DNA from: Halalkaliarchaeum desulfuricum
GTDB taxonomy: Archaea; Halobacteriota; Halobacteria; Halobacteriales; Haloferacaceae
Direction of reading: 5' to 3'
DNA: 64,000 nucleotides
Assembly (NCBI RefSeq): GCF_002952775.1
Contig: NZ_CP025066.1
Coordinates: 1,240,001 to 1,304,000 of the forward strand
Shown here piece by piece: positions 1 through 7,155 of this stretch (position 1 is the stretch's first letter; every line of letters begins with the position of its first letter). Both the position numbers and the translations under genes were made by a program. The notes under the pieces are model-generated. The model worked only from the letters and a program-made list of their open reading frames with translations. It was not told the DNA's origin and made no database searches.

Positions 1-81
1 GTCGCCGACGCGCTGTTCGGAGAGATACTCGACCAGGTTGTAGGTGAACGAGTCGAAGTTGTCGATCACGAGCACCTTCAT
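1..81 (-). CDS. trpG: Anthranilate synthase component II (TrpG), N-terminal fragment
   Basis: Only the first 27 codons are inside the window. They read MKVLVIDNFDSFTYNLVEYL and onward, the typical opening of TrpG/PabA class-I glutamine amidotransferases, which hand ammonia from glutamine to the partner synthase. The catalytic Cys-His-Glu residues would lie beyond the window edge. The ATG at 81 overlaps the trpE stop as ATGA, so translation is probably coupled. As the last gene of trpDFEG its partner should be TrpE rather than PabB. Confidence 0.9.
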   Translation of the reverse strand, partial: MKVLVIDNFDSFTYNLVEYLSEQRVGD

Positions 82-1694
82 CGGGACGCCTCCAGATCGT
101 TTCTCGAACCGATCCGGTCGACGGCTGCGAGGACGCCGTCCATCTTGCGTTCGGTCTCCTCGTACTCGGCGGCCGGATCGCTGTCGGCGACGAGCCCCGC
201 ACCCGCCCTGATGGTGAGCCGATCGACCGATTCCTCGTGATCGATCGTCGCCGTCCGGATCACGATCGCCATGTCCGCATCGCCGGTCCAGGAGTAGTAG
301 CCGACCCCGCCGCCGTAGACGCCACGTGGTTCGGTTTCCAGCTCGTCGATGATCTCCATCGCCCGGACCTTCGGCGCGCCGGTGAGCGTCCCCGCCGGAA
401 ACGTCGCCCGGGTGGCGTCGAACGCGTCGGCGTCGTCGGCGAGACGCCCAGTGACCGTCGATTCGATGTGCTGGACGTGGCTGTACTTGAGCACGTTCAT
501 GAACTCCTCGACCCGAACCGATCCTGGGGTAGACACCCGTCGGACGTCGTTTCTGGCCAGATCCACGAGCATCGTGTGTTCGGCACGCTCCTTGTCGTCG
601 GCGAGCATCTCCCCGGCGAGCCTGCGGTCCTCGGCGGGGCTATCGCCCCGGGGACCGGTGCCGGCGATGGGGTTCGACACGAGTCGACGCCCCTGGACAG
701 AAACGAGCGTCTCCGGGCTCGCGCCGACGATCGACCGGTCCCCATACGACAGGAGGTACATGTACGGCGACGGGTTCACCTCCCGAAGCGACGCGTACAG
801 CGCCAGCGGATCGATCTCCCCGTCGAACTCCCGCGTCCGGGAAATGACGCCCTGGTAGATGTCGCCGTCGAGCACGTGTCGCTTCGCGCGCCGAACCGCG
901 TCCTCGTACTCCCCGCGGGCTCCGGCGCGCTCGGCCCGGATCTCTATCCCGTCGTCGATCGCGACCGGCTCGTCGGACGCCACAGACAGCATCTCTGCGA
1001 CGTCCCGCGCCTCGGAGACGAGGGCGTCGTACTGTTCACCCGGATCGTCATCCGGCTGCAACAGTGGCGTCAACACCAGTTCGACGGTCCCCTCGACGTC
1101 GTCGAAGACAAGTGTTCGCGTCGTCAGGCAAAACTGGGCGTCGGGGACGATCGGCTCGGGACGGTCGACGCCGACCTCCTCGAGCCAGATGTCGTACACG
1201 GAATCGTACGACAGGAACCCGACCAATCCGCCGGACAACTGCTGGCGATCCGTCTCCGGAAAGCCGATCGGTTCGACGTCCGGCATCGACGCTCGAAGCC
1301 GATCCAGCGTGTCGCCCGTGTTCTCGACGTCGATCGCGTCGGCCGCCGGCCCGAACGACCTCACGTCCGTTCGATCGGGGTACACCGAGATCACGGCTTC
1401 CGGATCGTATCCGACGAAGGAATATCGGGCGTGTCGTTCGACGTCCGGACCGGGAGCGAACGCGCCATCGGGATCGCTCGAGGCGACCTTCCGTGCGCTC
1501 TCGAGCAGGAACGTGTAATCGCCGTTGCCCGCCGTGAGCGCCGCGTAGGCCGCAAGCGGCGAGATATCGACGTCGAGACTCGCCGCCATCCGAACCACCG
1601 CCGGCCCGGAGGCCCCTGCTGCGAGTTCGCAGAACTCCTCGCGGGAACGGTCGAGTTCGAACGCGCTTCCGGCGTCGACATCCGTCGACGTCAC
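78..1694 (-). CDS. trpE: Anthranilate synthase component I
   Basis: A 538-residue chorismate-utilising enzyme that makes anthranilate from chorismate with ammonia from TrpG, the first committed step of tryptophan synthesis. The N-terminal regulatory region has LLES at about residues 63-66, matching the tryptophan-binding motif of feedback-inhibited enzymes. The C-terminal catalytic domain has the conserved stretches ASPETLV, PIAGTGPRG, DLARND, HIESTVTG and TLTGAPKVRAMEII. The start is GTG at 1694 and overlaps the trpF stop as GTGA. The length is normal and all family landmarks are present. Confidence 0.97.
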   Translation of the reverse strand: MTSTDVDAGSAFELDRSREEFCELAAGASGPAVVRMAASLDVDISPLAAYAALTAGNGDYTFLLESARKVASSDPDGAFAPGPDVERHARYSFVGYDPEAVISVYPDRTDVRSFGPAADAIDVENTGDTLDRLRASMPDVEPIGFPETDRQQLSGGLVGFLSYDSVYDIWLEEVGVDRPEPIVPDAQFCLTTRTLVFDDVEGTVELVLTPLLQPDDDPGEQYDALVSEARDVAEMLSVASDEPVAIDDGIEIRAERAGARGEYEDAVRRAKRHVLDGDIYQGVISRTREFDGEIDPLALYASLREVNPSPYMYLLSYGDRSIVGASPETLVSVQGRRLVSNPIAGTGPRGDSPAEDRRLAGEMLADDKERAEHTMLVDLARNDVRRVSTPGSVRVEEFMNVLKYSHVQHIESTVTGRLADDADAFDATRATFPAGTLTGAPKVRAMEIIDELETEPRGVYGGGVGYYSWTGDADMAIVIRTATIDHEESVDRLTIRAGAGLVADSDPAAEYEETERKMDGVLAAVDRIGSRNDLEASR

Positions 1695-2338
1695 TGCACC
1701 ACCTCCGGCGACCGCTCGGCGTTCCGGACGAACGTCGCCAGCGCCGTATGGTCCTTGACTCCCCCAGTGAGTTCGACGCCGCTTGCGACGTCGACGGCGT
1801 ACGGTTCGGCGATCCGGACCGCCTCGCCGACGTTATCCGGCGTGAGCCCGCCCGCCAACACCACCGGCGACCGGAGTTCTCGGGTCAGTTCCCGGGTCGC
1901 CTCCCAGTCGTGTGTCCGTCCAGTTCCCCCTGCGCCCGCTTCGGTCGTGGAATCAATCAACAGCGCGTCGACCGCGGAGTCGAGCTTCCGGGCCCGGTCG
2001 GCGTCCTCGCAGTCGACCGCGACGGCGAGTTTCGTTCCAGTTTCGCTCCGGAGATATCCCAACTCCTCGGCTTCGAACTCCCCGTGGAGCTGGGTCACGT
2101 CGGGCTGGACCGTCCGGACGGCGTCGACCGCGTCCGACGGCGAGTCGGGCATCGTCACGAGCGTGGTGGTGACGAACGGCGGCGCCTCGGCGACGAGTTC
2201 GGCGGCATCGGCGAGATCCACCTCCCGCGGCGTGTCGACCGTGACGTCTGCGATCACGCCGACTGCGTCGGCGCCGGCCTCCACCGCCGCCCGGAGGTCA
2301 GCGCTGCGGGTGATGCCGCAGATCTTCACGCGGGCCAT
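1691..2338 (-). CDS. trpF: N-(5'-phosphoribosyl)anthranilate isomerase
   Basis: A 215-residue TIM-barrel enzyme that isomerises phosphoribosylanthranilate to CdRP in tryptophan synthesis. Diagnostic elements are the N-terminal KICGITRSAD (catalytic Cys), TQLHGEF, LLIDS (catalytic Asp), VLAGGLTPDNV and VDVASGVE. The ATG at 2338 shares one base with the trpD stop (TGATG), so the genes are translationally coupled. The order trpD-trpF-trpE-trpG matches the split trp operons known from Haloferax, where trpCBA is elsewhere. Confidence 0.96.
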   Translation of the reverse strand: MARVKICGITRSADLRAAVEAGADAVGVIADVTVDTPREVDLADAAELVAEAPPFVTTTLVTMPDSPSDAVDAVRTVQPDVTQLHGEFEAEELGYLRSETGTKLAVAVDCEDADRARKLDSAVDALLIDSTTEAGAGGTGRTHDWEATRELTRELRSPVVLAGGLTPDNVGEAVRIAEPYAVDVASGVELTGGVKDHTALATFVRNAERSPEVVQ

Positions 2339-3339
2339 CAGGCCCCCCGCATGGTCTCGAGCGTCTCGGCGGCGTCCCCGACGTCGATCGCCTGCGCAGC
2401 CAGTTCGACACCCTCGCGCAGATCGTTGGCCAGCCCGGCGACGTAGACGGCGGCGCCGGCGTTGGCGAGGATGATGTCGCGTTTTGCCCCCTGTCGTTCC
2501 CCGGTCACGATCGCCTCGAGTTCGGTCGCGTTCTCCTGGGGCGTTCCCCCGGCGACTGCGTCGATGGGCGCCGAATCCAGGCCGAGATCCGCGGGCGTCA
2601 GCGTATACTCGGTCACGTCCTCGCCGTCGACCTCGGCGACGGTCGTGGGACCGTGGAGGCCGATCTCGTCGATGCCGTCACCGTGGACCACCAGCGCACG
2701 CTCGACGGGCATCCTGGTGAGCGAACCGGCGATCCGCGGCACGAGATCCGGATCGTACACACCCAGCACCTGTGCCTCCGCGCCCGCCGGGTTCGTCAGC
2801 GGGCCCAGCACGTTGAACACGGTCCGCATCGACAGCTCCCGCCGGGGCCCGATAACCGCCTTCATCGCCGGATGGAACACCGGAGCGAGCATGAAGCCGA
2901 TCCCGTCGGACTCGATCATCCGCTCGACTGCCGGCGGTTCGGCGTCGATCTCCACGCCCGCCACCTCGAGGACGTCGGCGCTGCCCGACGAGGAGGAGAC
3001 CGAGTAGTTGCCGTGTTTGGCGACTGCCGCCCCCGCCCCGGCGGCGACGATCGCGCTGGTCGTCGAGACGTTGATGGTGTCGTGATCGTCCCCGCCGGTG
3101 CCACAGGTGTCCACAAGCGGCGCACGGTCCGGCTCGATCGTCCGGGCCGCTTCCCGCATTCCCTGGGCGAAGCCGGCGACCTCCGTGTCGGTTTCTCCTT
3201 TCGCCCGGAGCGCCGCCAGCAGCGCCCCGATCTGTGCCTCCGTCGCCTCCTCGAACACGAGCGAGGCGGCCTCCCGCGCCTCTGTCAGACTCAGATCCTC
3301 TCCCTCCGTCACCCGTTCGATGTACGTTTCGATAGCCAT
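2338..3339 (-). CDS. trpD: Anthranilate phosphoribosyltransferase
   Basis: A 333-residue transferase that joins anthranilate to PRPP. It has the family motifs DTCGTGGDDHDTINVST for PRPP binding and KHGNYSVSSSSGSADVLE. The frame stays open upstream, but I place the start at ATG 3339: the protein then begins MAIETYIERVTEG like the family, and a TATA-like TTTTATT lies about 55 bp upstream, giving a leader of roughly 30 nt. It is the first gene of trpDFEG. The leader and transcription start carry a palindrome (3366-3380) that could be a tryptophan-responsive operator. Confidence 0.96.
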   Translation of the reverse strand: MAIETYIERVTEGEDLSLTEAREAASLVFEEATEAQIGALLAALRAKGETDTEVAGFAQGMREAARTIEPDRAPLVDTCGTGGDDHDTINVSTTSAIVAAGAGAAVAKHGNYSVSSSSGSADVLEVAGVEIDAEPPAVERMIESDGIGFMLAPVFHPAMKAVIGPRRELSMRTVFNVLGPLTNPAGAEAQVLGVYDPDLVPRIAGSLTRMPVERALVVHGDGIDEIGLHGPTTVAEVDGEDVTEYTLTPADLGLDSAPIDAVAGGTPQENATELEAIVTGERQGAKRDIILANAGAAVYVAGLANDLREGVELAAQAIDVGDAAETLETMRGA

Positions 3340-3365
3340 ATTATTACACCAATGTATGAGTTCGT

Positions 3366-3380
3366 CTTGTAATGTACAAG
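3366..3380. promoter_or_regulatory. Palindrome at the trp operon start site (candidate operator)
   Basis: CTTGTA-ATG-TACAAG is a perfect 6-bp inverted repeat with a 3-bp spacer. It contains TGTACA and sits just downstream of the trp TATA box (3391-3397), across the expected transcription start. Methanothermobacter TrpY binds TGTACA boxes in its trp promoter. Whether a similar factor acts here is inference. Confidence 0.6.
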
Positions 3381-3390
3381 TCTGCTCATC

Positions 3391-3397
3391 AATAAAA
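3391..3397 (-). promoter_or_regulatory. TATA box of trpDFEG
   Basis: TTTTATT on the minus strand about 55 bp upstream of the trpD ATG. It is the only AT-rich box in the gap between trpD and the regulator gene upstream. Confidence 0.6.
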
Positions 3398-3463
3398 GGC
3401 TGTCGGCAGCGGCTGATGGATCGGCACAAGCAGGTTCGAGTCCGCCATCGGCGGAAACCCCGA

Positions 3464-4363
3464 TCAGCGATCGACGTCGACGACGGAGAGCGAGTCGTCG
3501 ACGACCACCGAAAGCGTTTCACCGTCCTCCCTGTAGGTGACCACGGCCTGGAACGGGTCCCGGCTCCGGATCCGTGCGCGATCGGTGTCTATCGCCGCGT
3601 ACTCCCAGATCTCGTGTCCGTCGATCGTTTTGTCCTGCTCGGAGTGAAAGGCGACGACAGCCGGATGATCGAGGAGGGACTGGCTCAGTCCACCCACTGG
3701 ACTGGCCCCACACCGTCGGCAGTCGTACCGAACCACCGGAAAGTCCACCACCTGCTCGAAGAGGCCATCGGGCGCGTCCTCGGGTGGTTCCTCGTCGGGA
3801 TCGACCGCGGGTTCGACAGTCACCTCCACTCGCCCATCGCAGTACCAGCAGAAACTGTTGTCGAGATGCTGAAACATCGATCGGAGATACCGACCGGCCA
3901 CCTCCGGGATCTCGTCGCGGCCCACGTCGATGAGAACGCTTGGCGGGAGGGCGAACTGGCTTTTGACTGGACAGGTTTCACACTCGATTCGGACGGTCTC
4001 ACCCTCGTAATACAGCGTTCGAGTGTCCCCGCAGGTCCGACACGGGTGATCAAGGGTAATCGGTTCGAGGGACCCTTCTAGTGTGTACGACCCGCGTTCG
4101 ATCGCGCCATTAACCCAGGTGCCGGCTTCCGTGAGTTCGTACCCAGTTTCCGTCTTCGCGACGAACGTACCGACAAGTTTGTCGAGGTGATAGTTGAACT
4201 GACCCGAATCCCGCATCCCGACGGCGTCGCGGAGCTGCGAGAACGACGCCTCGTGACCGTCGGCCTCCCACAGCGCCCGGAGGATGGCAATGCGGTTGTC
4301 GTCCGCAAGCGCAGTGAACGCCTCCTCGGGATCCGCTTTCTCGGAGAATTCCGGATCCGACAT
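3464..4363 (-). CDS. Winged-helix regulator with zinc-ribbon-like C-terminal region
   Basis: A 299-residue protein. Residues 10-95 form an ArsR-like winged helix (ALADDNRIAILRALWEA, then DSGQFNYHLDKL and an AKTETGYELTEAG wing). The rest carries cysteine pairs that could bind zinc: CRTCG, CETC, CWYC and CRRCG. Proteins of this design are common in haloarchaea; I know of no proven target. A TATA-like CGATTTATG (4389-4397) lies at the right distance from ATG 4363. It lies immediately upstream of the trp operon on the same strand, which makes trp regulation conceivable, but nothing in the sequence proves it. Confidence 0.85.
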   Translation of the reverse strand: MSDPEFSEKADPEEAFTALADDNRIAILRALWEADGHEASFSQLRDAVGMRDSGQFNYHLDKLVGTFVAKTETGYELTEAGTWVNGAIERGSYTLEGSLEPITLDHPCRTCGDTRTLYYEGETVRIECETCPVKSQFALPPSVLIDVGRDEIPEVAGRYLRSMFQHLDNSFCWYCDGRVEVTVEPAVDPDEEPPEDAPDGLFEQVVDFPVVRYDCRRCGASPVGGLSQSLLDHPAVVAFHSEQDKTIDGHEIWEYAAIDTDRARIRSRDPFQAVVTYREDGETLSVVVDDSLSVVDVDR

Positions 4364-4388
4364 GACTCACGTAATGTGGCTCCGCTCC

Positions 4389-4397
4389 CATAAATCG
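4389..4397 (-). promoter_or_regulatory. TATA box of the winged-helix regulator gene
   Basis: CGATTTATG on the minus strand, 26-34 bp before the ATG at 4363, as expected for a leaderless or short-leader haloarchaeal transcript. Confidence 0.55.
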
Positions 4398-4437
4398 TGC
4401 CGCCTGTTGACGCACGGCGCGGCTGCCGGGCGACCGA

Positions 4438-4638
4438 TCACCCGCCGTCAGTACCGTTCAGAACGGTCAACATGACCGCGCCGAAGAACGTCCCGCCGGC
4501 GAAGGTGGGTTCGGCGATCATGACGGGCAGGGCGACCAGCAACGCAATGTAGCCGATTAACCCGGCCAGAGACCGCTGATCGTGGTTCGAGAGTCCGGTC
4601 GATGCCTGACTTTGCAGCGAGTGAGACGTGTGTTGCAT
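4438..4638 (-). CDS. Small membrane protein of unknown function
   Basis: A 66-residue protein beginning MQHTSHSLQS. It has a polar N-terminus and two closely spaced hydrophobic stretches (LAGLIGYIALLVALPVMIA and FAGGTFFGAVMLTVL), so probably two membrane segments. The start at 4638 is supported by a strong TATA box 29 bp upstream; a longer reading frame to 4746 would run through that promoter. I do not recognise a family. Confidence 0.7.
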   Translation of the reverse strand: MQHTSHSLQSQASTGLSNHDQRSLAGLIGYIALLVALPVMIAEPTFAGGTFFGAVMLTVLNGTDGG

Positions 4639-4666
4639 CACAGATAGTAGATAGAACGTGACCACC

Positions 4667-4676
4667 ATAAATATAA
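4667..4676 (-). promoter_or_regulatory. TATA box of the small membrane protein gene
   Basis: TTATATTTAT on the minus strand, 29 bp from the ATG at 4638. It is one of the clearest TATA boxes in the window and decides the start codon of this gene. Confidence 0.65.
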
Positions 4677-4836
4677 TCTGAATGATATTTCTGTAAGTGG
4701 CGTTACTGAAATTCCTTTCAGTACGAGCGCACGGGAAGTTCTCCAATTTTCGTGGGGAAACTTAAAAAGGAATACGGGGCAGCGTTCGACCCTGCAGCGG
4801 CTCGGCCTCGAGAACGGTTTCTATAGCGGATCGAAC

Positions 4837-4873
4837 GAAGCCCGGAGAGCGAACCAAGCCTGGAGAGCGAACA
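4837..4873. repeat. Two 18-bp direct repeats upstream of the 65-bp array
   Basis: Two adjacent near-identical copies (4838-4855 and 4856-4873) of AAGCC(C/T)GGAGAGCGAAC, differing at one internal base. They lie about 40 bp before the array and share its GAGCGAA theme. No protein-coding gene covers this stretch. Confidence 0.75.
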
Positions 4874-4883
4874 ATGGCTGTAA

Positions 4884-4895
4884 AATATTTAAAAC
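4884..4895 (+). promoter_or_regulatory. Possible TATA box directly before the 65-bp array
   Basis: The plus strand reads TGTAAAATATTTAAAACAAG around 4880-4899. A TATA element here would start transcription near 4910-4920, the first base of the array. No coding sequence follows, so a promoter would drive a non-coding RNA. This is inference from spacing only. Confidence 0.35.
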
Positions 4896-4907
4896 AAGGG
4901 AATCCCA

Positions 4908-5324
4908 CCGGCGGCGAGCGGAGCGAGGCGCGAGTGAAACGAGCGCCTCGGAACTGCGAACGGGGAGCGTAGCGACCCGTGAGCGGAGCGAGGCGCGAGT
5001 GAAACGAGCGCCTCGGAACTGCGAACGGGGAGCGTAGCGACCCGTGAGCGGAGCGAGGCGCGAGTGAAACGAGCGCCTCGGAACTGCGAACGGGGAGCGT
5101 AGCGACCCGTGAGCGGAGCGAGGCGCGAGTGAAACGAGCGCCTCGGAACTGCGAACGGGGAGCGTAGCGACCCGTGAGCGGAGCGAGGCGCGAGTGAAAC
5201 GAGCGCCTCGGAACTGCGAACGGGGAGCGTAGCGACCCGTGAGCGGAGCGAGGCGCGAGTGAAACGAGCGCCTCGGAACTGCGAACGGGGAGCGTAGCGA
5301 CCCGTGAGCGGAGCGAGCCGCCGG
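4908..5324. repeat. Tandem array of six perfect 65-bp units with two hairpins each
   Basis: Units begin at 4916, 4981, 5046, 5111, 5176 and 5241, with a partial seventh at 5306, and I see no difference between them. Each unit holds two inverted repeats, CGAGGCGC/GCGCCTCG and ACGGG/CCCGT, both with 11-base loops of consensus GAGYGNARCGA; the same 11-mer begins each unit. The array is flanked by an 8-bp inverted repeat, CCGGCGGC (4908-4915) and GCCGCCGG (5317-5324). On the plus strand two T6 tracts follow (5326-5331 and 5340-5345). The reading frame through the array is an artefact, because 65 is not a multiple of three. It is not CRISPR: there are no spacers. Confidence 0.9.
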
Positions 5325-5325
5325 C

Positions 5326-5345
5326 TTTTTTGGTCGAGCTTTTTT
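5326..5345 (+). terminator. Two T6 tracts after the repeat array
   Basis: CTTTTTTGG occurs twice within 20 bp just after the GC-rich right flank of the array. Oligo-T runs end transcription in archaea, so these could terminate a plus-strand array transcript. Confidence 0.4.
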
Positions 5346-5347
5346 GG

Positions 5348-5395
5348 CGGGGGTCGAGGGCGCTCTTCGAGCGCCCGAGGCCCCCGTTAAAAAAG
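5348..5395 (-). terminator. Terminator region of proS
   Basis: Just after the proS stop the minus strand reads TTTTTT (5389-5395) and then a large GC-rich hairpin: outer GGGGG/CCCCC and inner GGGCGCTC/GAGCGCCC around a 3-base loop. The T-run fits archaeal termination. The hairpin is strong and may protect the 3' end or separate proS from the repeat array. Confidence 0.55.
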
Positions 5396-5403
5396 GTCGG
5401 GGT

Positions 5404-6885
5404 TTAGTAGGACTTCGCGAAGTACGCCGTCCGTTCGGCGTCGTCGTCACAGACCGCACACGTCTCGTCGTGATCGCCGTCGGCGAGGTCGTCCTCCTCT
5501 TCGAAGGGCACCATTACGATCTCGGCGGCGATCTGATCTTTGACCTCGGTTTCACACGCCTCCTCGCCGCACCACGGCGCTTTCACGTACCCGCCGTGCT
5601 GACCGATCGTCCCGAGAATCTCGTCGCGGGTGTCCGCTTCCCGGACACCGTCCTCGAGGATCTCTTCGGCGGTGGCGTACAGCTTCGCGTACACCTCGTC
5701 GAGATGGTCCTGCACCGTCTCGTCTGCGTTCTCGCGATCCTCGACGGTCGACTCGCCGTCGGGGCGGTGAACCAGGGTGAGTTCGTCGTCGTCGACCTCA
5801 TTGGGGCCGATCTCGATCCGGAGCGGGACGCCCTTCAGCTCCCACTCGTTGAACTTGAAACCGGGGTTGCGCCCCTCCCGGTCGTCAAGTTTGACGCGCA
5901 CGCCATCTTCCTCGAGCTCCGCGGTCAGCTCCTCGGCGTACTCGAGTACCTCGTCTTTGGTGTCGGACTGCCAGATCGGGACGACGACGACCTGCTCGGG
6001 CGCCACTGTCGGGGGGAGCACGAGCCCCTGGTCGTCCGAGTGGGTCATGATCAAGGCGCCGATCGCCCGCCAGGAGATCCCCCAGGAGGTGGTGTGTGCG
6101 AGGTTCTGCTCCTCGTCCTCGTCGGCGTAGGTGATGTCGAACGCCTCCGCGAACGATGTCCCGAGGTAGTGGCTCGTCGATCCCTGGACCGACTTGCCGT
6201 CGGGCATGAGCGCCTCGATGGTCGTGGTCGTGTGGGCGCCGGGGAACTTGTCGTGTTCGGGCTTTTCTCCCTTGAGGACGGGCATCGCCAGCAGGTCCTC
6301 GTAGGTCGATTCGTACTGGTCGAGCCGGCGGAACGTCTCCTCGAGAGCGTCCTCGCGGGACCGATGGGCGGTGTGGCCCTCCTGCCAGAGGAACTCCTTG
6401 GTCCGGAAGAACGGCTTCGTCTCGGTTGCCTCCCAGCGGACGACCCCACACCACTGGTTCACGCGAAGCGGGAGGTCGCGGTGGCTGCGGATCCACTGGC
6501 TCATGTACGGCGTGATGATCGACTCGCTGGTGGGCCGGACGGCGAGCCGCTCTTCGAGCTCATCGTGACCGCCGTGGGTGACCCACGCCACCTCGGGGTC
6601 GAACCCCTCGATGATGTCTTTCTCCCGCTGGAGATACGATTCGGGGATGAAAACGGGGAAGTAGGCGTTCCGGACGCCCGTCGACTTGAACTGCTCGTCG
6701 AGGTCGTCCCGGATCGCCTCCCACAGCGCGTAGCCGCGGGGCCGGGTGATGATGAAGCCGCTCATTCCCTCGGGGCCGTAGCTCGCGAGTTTTGCCTTCC
6801 GGACGACCTCGGCGTACCACTCGCCAGTCTCGTGTTCCTTGCTTTTAGTGATGCCGAGTTCCTGCTCGGTTGTCGGTTCGCTCAT
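5404..6885 (-). CDS. proS: Prolyl-tRNA synthetase
   Basis: A 493-residue class-II aminoacyl-tRNA synthetase of the archaeal/eukaryal ProRS type; it charges tRNA-Pro with proline using ATP. It shows VRPTSESIITPYMSQWIRSH and LPLRVNQWCGVVRWE of the active site, TSHYLGTSFAEAF, an anticodon-binding domain, and a C-terminal zinc-binding region with CGEEAC and CAVC. It ends AYFAKSY, the conserved C-terminus with a terminal tyrosine. A GTTTAAG box 26-32 bp before the ATG at 6885 supports the start. The gene is monocistronic. Confidence 0.97.
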   Translation of the reverse strand: MSEPTTEQELGITKSKEHETGEWYAEVVRKAKLASYGPEGMSGFIITRPRGYALWEAIRDDLDEQFKSTGVRNAYFPVFIPESYLQREKDIIEGFDPEVAWVTHGGHDELEERLAVRPTSESIITPYMSQWIRSHRDLPLRVNQWCGVVRWEATETKPFFRTKEFLWQEGHTAHRSREDALEETFRRLDQYESTYEDLLAMPVLKGEKPEHDKFPGAHTTTTIEALMPDGKSVQGSTSHYLGTSFAEAFDITYADEDEEQNLAHTTSWGISWRAIGALIMTHSDDQGLVLPPTVAPEQVVVVPIWQSDTKDEVLEYAEELTAELEEDGVRVKLDDREGRNPGFKFNEWELKGVPLRIEIGPNEVDDDELTLVHRPDGESTVEDRENADETVQDHLDEVYAKLYATAEEILEDGVREADTRDEILGTIGQHGGYVKAPWCGEEACETEVKDQIAAEIVMVPFEEEDDLADGDHDETCAVCDDDAERTAYFAKSY

Positions 6886-7155
6886 TACCGTATCCGTCTC
6901 GGTTGTGGAACTTAAACGGACCGAAGGGATGAGGGAAGCTCACATCCCGTGGGCGATCGACACTGACCGGACAGGTTCGGGACAGAACGGTCGTCGGTGA
7001 CTGTTCTCGGCACCGTCACCGGCAACGAGGTCGACCGCTGGATCGCCGAACGGCTGGTTGCCGCCCGAGGTCGGGGGAGAGTTCGATGCCGGGAGCCGAA
7101 GCGCTCCCGGGTTCGAACCGGGACGGTTTAGTCGCTCGGACGGAGTCGTACCCCC
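6886..7155. other. Intergenic region with an orphan tRNA T-arm-like palindrome
   Basis: A divergent gap between proS and the PAP2 gene. It holds the proS TATA box, a PAP2-side GGTTTAGTC box (7125-7133), a GGGAGC/GCTCCC hairpin at 7091-7108, and CCCGGGTTCGAACCGGG (7106-7122). The last element reads on the minus strand like a perfect T-arm (CCCGG-TTCGAAC-CCGGG), but no acceptor or anticodon arms surround it. A minus-strand reading frame here has no protein-like features. Confidence 0.5.
6911..6917 (-). promoter_or_regulatory. TATA box of proS
   Basis: GTTTAAG on the minus strand, 26-32 bp from the proS ATG. Confidence 0.55.

Noticed and set aside
237-2474. Long plus-strand frame opposite trpE and trpF
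   Set aside because: Arg-rich antisense shadow of GC-rich genes. The real genes carry complete enzyme motifs.
3430-3450. A tRNA T-arm-like GGTTCGAGTCC
   Set aside because: The flanking stem does not pair and no other cloverleaf parts are present.
3340-3522. N-terminal extension of TrpD
   Set aside because: It crosses the promoter and operator-like dyad, and its composition is unlike the acidic proteome.
4908-5324. CRISPR array
   Set aside because: Units are directly joined with no variable spacers, and no cas genes are nearby.
4821-5459. A long minus-strand reading frame through the 65-bp array
   Set aside because: It is made only of the repeat, whose length is not a multiple of three. 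Its composition is Arg/Ser-rich, and it also crosses the proS terminator.
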